The notes beneath the pieces are model-generated. The model had not been told where the DNA came from. It saw only the letters and a program-made list of their open reading frames with translations, and did no database searches. The position numbers were made by a program, and so were the translations under genes. Shown here one piece after another: positions 59,983 through 64,000 of a stretch of 64,000 nt of DNA (the stretch's first letter is position 1; each line of letters begins with the position of its first letter). Source of the DNA: JAKAGZ01 sp964412105. Its GTDB lineage: Bacteria; Bacteroidota; Ignavibacteria; Ignavibacteriales; Ignavibacteriaceae. The stretch spans positions 1-64,000 of the forward strand of contig CAYPNM010000005.1 of assembly GCA_964412105.1 (NCBI GenBank), written 5' to 3'.

Positions 59983-61764
59983 CTATAAATTCTTCATCCA
60001 GGCTTCTCTTAATTTTAGCTGTTCTGGAGAAGCATCGGGGTTCACTTCAAATTTGTGTCTTATAACGCGTGGCTGAAGAGTAGCAGTTAAGTCAATCTCT
60101 TTATCCCCCCTTTTCACCGTCATATTTATTGTGTCGCCCACTTTCAGTGACCGCAGTTTTCCAAATACCATTTGAACGTTTTGTAAAGAAAGAGGTGTTC
60201 CGTTCACTTTTTCTATAATATCACCTTTCTCGAAACCCGCTTTTGAATCGGGCTCTACTTTTGTAACTCCAATAGCGTTATTTACAAACCCCAATGATAG
60301 TCCCAAAGAGGGTCGACTGCTGTCAATGCCAGCAGTTTCATAATAATTTATTCCAAGCCAGTTGAAATATTCTTTTACAGGGAGTTTATCGGTGCCCTTT
60401 ATATAATGGTCGATCAAATCTCTAATTTCGGGATATGTCATATCAACCAATTCATTAAAAAAGTTTTTTTCCCTAAAGGAGTGTTTAGGCCCGTATTTTT
60501 TTGATAGTTCTATAATTAGTTCTCTCAATCCTTTTTTTCCACCTGAGAGTTCAAGCAGTCTAATATCCAGTAGTGTTCCTACTACGGAACCTTTCATATA
60601 AATGTTCGGATATTGATCCGGCATTTCTGTAGCGTGAACACCCAGATTGGTCAGACTTATATTCTGATCATAATTATCATTTATTGTAAGCTTCATGCTA
60701 AGGTTATTCAAATAGTCGTGGAGAGTAATGAGATGGTCACGGAGTTGTAAAATATGCGCAGCCCATTCGGTCACACCTTCGTATAGCCACAAATGCTGAG
60801 ACATAACGGGCTTTACGAAATTAAATTTCTCAACTAATTCGCTGTGGATATTTAGTGGAGTATTAACGTGGAAAAATTCATGTGCTACAACGGATCTTAG
60901 ATTTTCAGCTACAGGACCTTTTAAAGAATCTTCTTTTGTTACGTATTCTGAACTGAAGGAGTGTTCCCAGGCTCCTGCACTAAAATCACCAAACTCAAAT
61001 AGGAAAGTATAATGATCAACAGGTAAGCCCTTGGTAAAATCAGATTCTGCATGTAAAATATCTTTTAATAAGCCTAGTATATCTTTCGATGTAATCATCC
61101 CGGTTTTTGAATAAGTATAAACATCAATTTTTGCTCCGCCCACTTCAGTTGTTGCTTTTGTAAGGTTTCCAAGATAAAATGGGGAGTCAACAACTTTATC
61201 ATACGTATCGGCCTCATAATATCCTTCAGCATCCTTTTTAAGAGCAGTTCCAAGTAACCAGTTTGATGGGTAATCAATTTTAATTTTTATGGGTTCTGAT
61301 TGCATTCCACTTAAATATCCGAACACTGCCTGACCGTTTATCATTACAAAATTATCGGAAATGGTAGAACTGCACATCGGATAAATTCTATGTTCTTGGA
61401 CAGGTGAATCCCAAATGTCAGCAACTTTATAAGTTATCTTTTTAACATTGACCGGATCACTAATAGTCCATTGATTTGCCGAACTATGCTCAGCAGGAAT
61501 TTCGTTTCCATTTGTATCATACACTTTAAAATCACTTACGAATCTTCCTATATCCATTTCTTGATAGGTACCGGGAGCAGTAGAGGCAAATTGAAAAATA
61601 TTATTATTAGTGGATAATTTTTCGGGATAAACTGTTACATGAAATTTGTCATCTGCCCTGCTATTTAAATTAACTTCAAAAATCTGCTGAGCAAACGAAG
61701 TTGAAAATAGAATCAGAAAACTAAATATTAAGGTTTTCCAAAACCTGTTTAAAATATTGTTCAT
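59983..61764 (-). CDS. M61-family metallopeptidase with PDZ domain
   Basis: 593-aa exported glycyl-aminopeptidase-like enzyme. Signal peptide 1-25 (MNNILNRFWKTLIFSFLILF), an N-terminal beta domain (about 30-190), then the zinc site HEFFH (VVAHEFFHVNTPLNIHSE) and the third ligand region LWLYEGVTEWAAHI; a PDZ domain follows near 475-560 (GIGVTKVEPDSKAGFEKGDI and IEKVNGTPLS). M61 enzymes cleave N-terminal Gly/Ala peptides; the PDZ may bind substrate. Transcribed alone, with a strong terminator. Confidence 0.92.
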   Translation of the reverse strand: MNNILNRFWKTLIFSFLILFSTSFAQQIFEVNLNSRADDKFHVTVYPEKLSTNNNIFQFASTAPGTYQEMDIGRFVSDFKVYDTNGNEIPAEHSSANQWTISDPVNVKKITYKVADIWDSPVQEHRIYPMCSSTISDNFVMINGQAVFGYLSGMQSEPIKIKIDYPSNWLLGTALKKDAEGYYEADTYDKVVDSPFYLGNLTKATTEVGGAKIDVYTYSKTGMITSKDILGLLKDILHAESDFTKGLPVDHYTFLFEFGDFSAGAWEHSFSSEYVTKEDSLKGPVAENLRSVVAHEFFHVNTPLNIHSELVEKFNFVKPVMSQHLWLYEGVTEWAAHILQLRDHLITLHDYLNNLSMKLTINDNYDQNISLTNLGVHATEMPDQYPNIYMKGSVVGTLLDIRLLELSGGKKGLRELIIELSKKYGPKHSFREKNFFNELVDMTYPEIRDLIDHYIKGTDKLPVKEYFNWLGINYYETAGIDSSRPSLGLSLGFVNNAIGVTKVEPDSKAGFEKGDIIEKVNGTPLSLQNVQMVFGKLRSLKVGDTINMTVKRGDKEIDLTATLQPRVIRHKFEVNPDASPEQLKLREAWMKNL

Positions 61765-61944
61765 TAAATTCTCCGGCTGAAATTAAGATAAATTTATACC
61801 AGCAATACTTGATTAAAATAATAGGAAAAGATATGAACTTTTAACCTCCTTTTGATAAATTGTGCTATATTGATGATGAGCGGTATTTAAATAGTTAAAT
61901 TTGCTTTTATCTTAGGCTTTAATGAAGTAATAAGAGGGTGTATT

Positions 61945-63681
61945 ATGATTGCTAAAATAAAATATTCACAAATAATTCTCGCTTTTTTTCTGCTGTTCTC
62001 ATTCAATAATTTTCCGCAAAGTAAAGCCGATAAAATCGATCAGTTACTCAGGAAATATGTAGAATATAATGCATTTAACGGTGCAGCTTTAGTTGCTGAA
62101 AACGGAAAAGTGATTTTTAAGAAAGGTTACGGTTATGCAAATTTTGAATGGGATATTCCCAACTCTCCTGACACAAAATTCAGATTAGGTTCTATTACAA
62201 AGCAGTTTACTTCAATGCTTATAATGCAACTTGTCCAGGATGGTAAATTGCGTCTTGATGAAAAAGTTTCGGAAGTTCTATCGGATTACCCTAAAGAGCA
62301 GGGTGAAAAAATCACTATACACAACCTGTTGACCCACACATCTGGAATTCCGAATTATACGGACTTTCCTGGTTATCCAACAGAAATAATGAAGAATACT
62401 TTTTCTCCATTGGAATTAGTAAAGCTTTTTGAAAATAAGCCACTTGAATTTAAACCAGGAAGCAAATTCAGCTACAGTAACTCCGGATATATTTTATTGG
62501 GTTATATAATTGAAAAGGTGACCGGCAAACCTTATGAAGAAGTATTAAAGGAGAATATATTTAATCCTCTCGGGATGAAAAATTCGGGATACGATCACAA
62601 CATTGAAATAATTCCCAAACGTGCTTATGGTTATAACCATTTCGCATTAGAGGTGCAGAACGCAAATTATATTGATATGACTGTTCCTTTTTCAGCAGGC
62701 GCACTTTATTCCACAGTTGAAGATCTTTATAAATGGGACCAGGCACTCTACACCAATAAAATTCTGTCTAAAGAAAATATTAAAAAATTGTTCCGTAAAT
62801 ATATCCCCGCTTTTGGCGGGATGTATTACGGTTACGGTTGGGCTGTAACTAAAATATCAAATGGACATGGCGACAGTGTAAATGTTGTTGCGCACGGTGG
62901 GGCAGTTAATGGATTTAACTCTTTAATTGAACGCTTTACAGATGATAAAAACCTAATAGTGTTATTAAACAATACTGGCGCGACAGATTTGCAGGACATT
63001 GCAAAGCATATCGAGAAAATACTCTACAATGAAAAGTACGAAATGCCGGAAGAACCAATTGTAATCAAATTCGCTAGAAAAATTTCTGACGATGGCGTTG
63101 ATAATGCAATAAAATATATTAAAAATCTTTCGCCGGAAGAATCTAAAAAGTTGAATGAGAGAGACATCAATAATCTTGGCTATTCTCTGCTGAATACCGG
63201 GCAAACAAAAGAAGCAATAAAAATATTTAAGCTCAATATAGATAAATATAATTCAGCAAATTCCTATGATAGCTATGCCGAAGCACTAATGAAGGATGGA
63301 CAAACGGAAGCAGCAATTGAAAATTATAAAAAATCTCTGGAAATGAATCCCGGTAATAGCAATGCAGTTGAGATGTTAAAGCAAATGGGTGTCGATTATG
63401 AATCTAAGAAAACAAATGTAGACCCGGAGATTTATAAAATATTAACAGGTGAATATCAACTTGCACCAAATTTCACAATCACTATTACGACTGAAGACAA
63501 TAGAATTTATGAACAGGCAACGGGCCAGCAGAAATTGGAAATTTTCCCAAATTCGGAGTATGAATATCACCTCAAGGTAGTAAATGCGCAAATTAGTTTT
63601 GTAAAAGATGACACTGGGAAAATAACAGAATTGATTCTTCATCAAAATGGTAGGGATATACCAGGGAAGAAAATAAAGTGA
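61945..63681 (+). CDS. Secreted beta-lactamase-family serine hydrolase with C-terminal TPR region
   Basis: 578-aa exported protein. Signal peptide to about residue 25 (IILAFFLLFSFNNFPQSKA), then a class C-type serine hydrolase (about 30-350) with SITK (GSITKQFTS), YSNSG as motif 2 and HGG (VAHGGAVNGF) as motif 3. From about 400 comes a tetratricopeptide stretch (NNLGYSLLNTGQTKEAIKIF and YAEALMKDGQTEAAIENYKK), then a 90-residue beta-rich tail ending in HQNGRDIPGKKIK. It is probably a periplasmic peptidase or esterase; substrate unknown. Confidence 0.85.
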   Translation: MIAKIKYSQIILAFFLLFSFNNFPQSKADKIDQLLRKYVEYNAFNGAALVAENGKVIFKKGYGYANFEWDIPNSPDTKFRLGSITKQFTSMLIMQLVQDGKLRLDEKVSEVLSDYPKEQGEKITIHNLLTHTSGIPNYTDFPGYPTEIMKNTFSPLELVKLFENKPLEFKPGSKFSYSNSGYILLGYIIEKVTGKPYEEVLKENIFNPLGMKNSGYDHNIEIIPKRAYGYNHFALEVQNANYIDMTVPFSAGALYSTVEDLYKWDQALYTNKILSKENIKKLFRKYIPAFGGMYYGYGWAVTKISNGHGDSVNVVAHGGAVNGFNSLIERFTDDKNLIVLLNNTGATDLQDIAKHIEKILYNEKYEMPEEPIVIKFARKISDDGVDNAIKYIKNLSPEESKKLNERDINNLGYSLLNTGQTKEAIKIFKLNIDKYNSANSYDSYAEALMKDGQTEAAIENYKKSLEMNPGNSNAVEMLKQMGVDYESKKTNVDPEIYKILTGEYQLAPNFTITITTEDNRIYEQATGQQKLEIFPNSEYEYHLKVVNAQISFVKDDTGKITELILHQNGRDIPGKKIK

Positions 63682-63730
63682 GTAATTAATAATATCTTTG
63701 GGCTATGATTTAATGAGATTCTGGACTTAG

Positions 63731-64000
63731 ATGAAGAAATTTGAAATTCCCCAATTCTATAAAAGTTCGATAATTTCGAAAATAAAGCAATCTAGGATGG
63801 ATAATGATCCCCGCAAAAAAGATTATTCTCCAACCCTGCTGGATTTCGGACCAGTTCGTTTTTACTTAGCCCGTCATTTTGGATTTTGTTATGGAGTTGA
63901 AAATGCTATTGAGATTTCATACAAAACTGTTGAAGAAAATCCTGACAGGAGAATTTTTCTTTTAAGCGAAATAATCCATAACCCAAGTGTAAATAATGAT
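63731..64000 (+). CDS. ispH: 4-hydroxy-3-methylbut-2-enyl diphosphate reductase (IspH), N-terminal part
   Basis: First 90 codons of IspH/LytB, which makes IPP and DMAPP in the MEP isoprenoid pathway; the gene runs off the window end. After a 36-residue extension (MKKFEIPQFYKSS...), LLDFGPVRFYLARHFGFCYG carries the first 4Fe-4S cysteine (GFCYGVENAIEIS), followed by RIFLLSEIIHNPSVNND, the typical second block. The extended N-terminus suggests the longer IspH type of about 400 aa. The ATG at 63731 begins a continuous frame to the window end. Confidence 0.88.
   Translation, partial: MKKFEIPQFYKSSIISKIKQSRMDNDPRKKDYSPTLLDFGPVRFYLARHFGFCYGVENAIEISYKTVEENPDRRIFLLSEIIHNPSVNND

Overview
The window is an AT-rich, gene-dense bacterial chromosome segment of mostly housekeeping and signalling genes, with no phage, insertion sequence or CRISPR array that I can see. 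The gene families point to the Bacteroidota/Chlorobiota/Ignavibacteriota group: a GldC-like protein, an S46 dipeptidyl-peptidase, two DUF2911 proteins, a BatA-type vWA protein, a DUF4159 plus DUF4175-like pair, an AmpG/NagZ cassette, and a type III PKS/methyltransferase/flavoprotein cassette. The mix of NtrC-type sigma-54 regulators and pilin-like secreted proteins fits Ignavibacteria best, but this is inference. Several genes appear to use TTG starts.

Layout. 1-416: end of an undecaprenyl-phosphate sugar transferase. 598-5867: tight four-gene muropeptide uptake and recycling cassette (sugar kinase, AmpG permease, serine hydrolase, GH3 hexosaminidase). 6137-8303: LytTR protein, PspC protein and a sugar-dehydrogenase-like lipoprotein. 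8358-11232 (minus): cytochrome bd oxidase and GldC. 11423-20451: beta-barrel protein, S46 peptidase, zinc-ribbon protein, phosphomannomutase, DUF2911 tandem pair, thioredoxin-fold protein, class V aminotransferase. 20677-26632: Lon-like protease coupled to pyruvate kinase, an AmmeMemoRadiSam-type radical SAM enzyme and an SDR. 26701-28577 (minus): glycosyltransferase and methyltransferase. 29423-32332: type III PKS cassette for a phenolic lipid or pyrone. 32389-36371: GroES-like protein, then three pilin-like genes behind an NtrC-type regulator (minus). 36559-47557: aconitase, DUF2975/XRE pair, BatA protein, HflX, histidine ammonia-lyase homologue, RmuC, GNAT and methyltransferase. 47672-53622: tRNA-Ala(CGC), EVE protein, DUF4159/DUF4175-like pair, CDF transporter. 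54140-58752: histidine kinase, NtrC-type regulator, STAS protein and REC-REC-SpoIIE phosphatase. 58749-64000: RF1, M61 peptidase, serine hydrolase with TPRs, start of IspH.

The best candidates for something less described are the pilin-like operon with a perfect 20-bp palindrome beside it, the four-gene signalling module mixing sigma-54 control and partner switching, the type III PKS cassette, and a family of degenerate intergenic arrays with an 11-nt period at three separate places. The histidine ammonia-lyase homologue has Ala-Cys-Gly where the family normally has the Ala-Ser-Gly MIO precursor.
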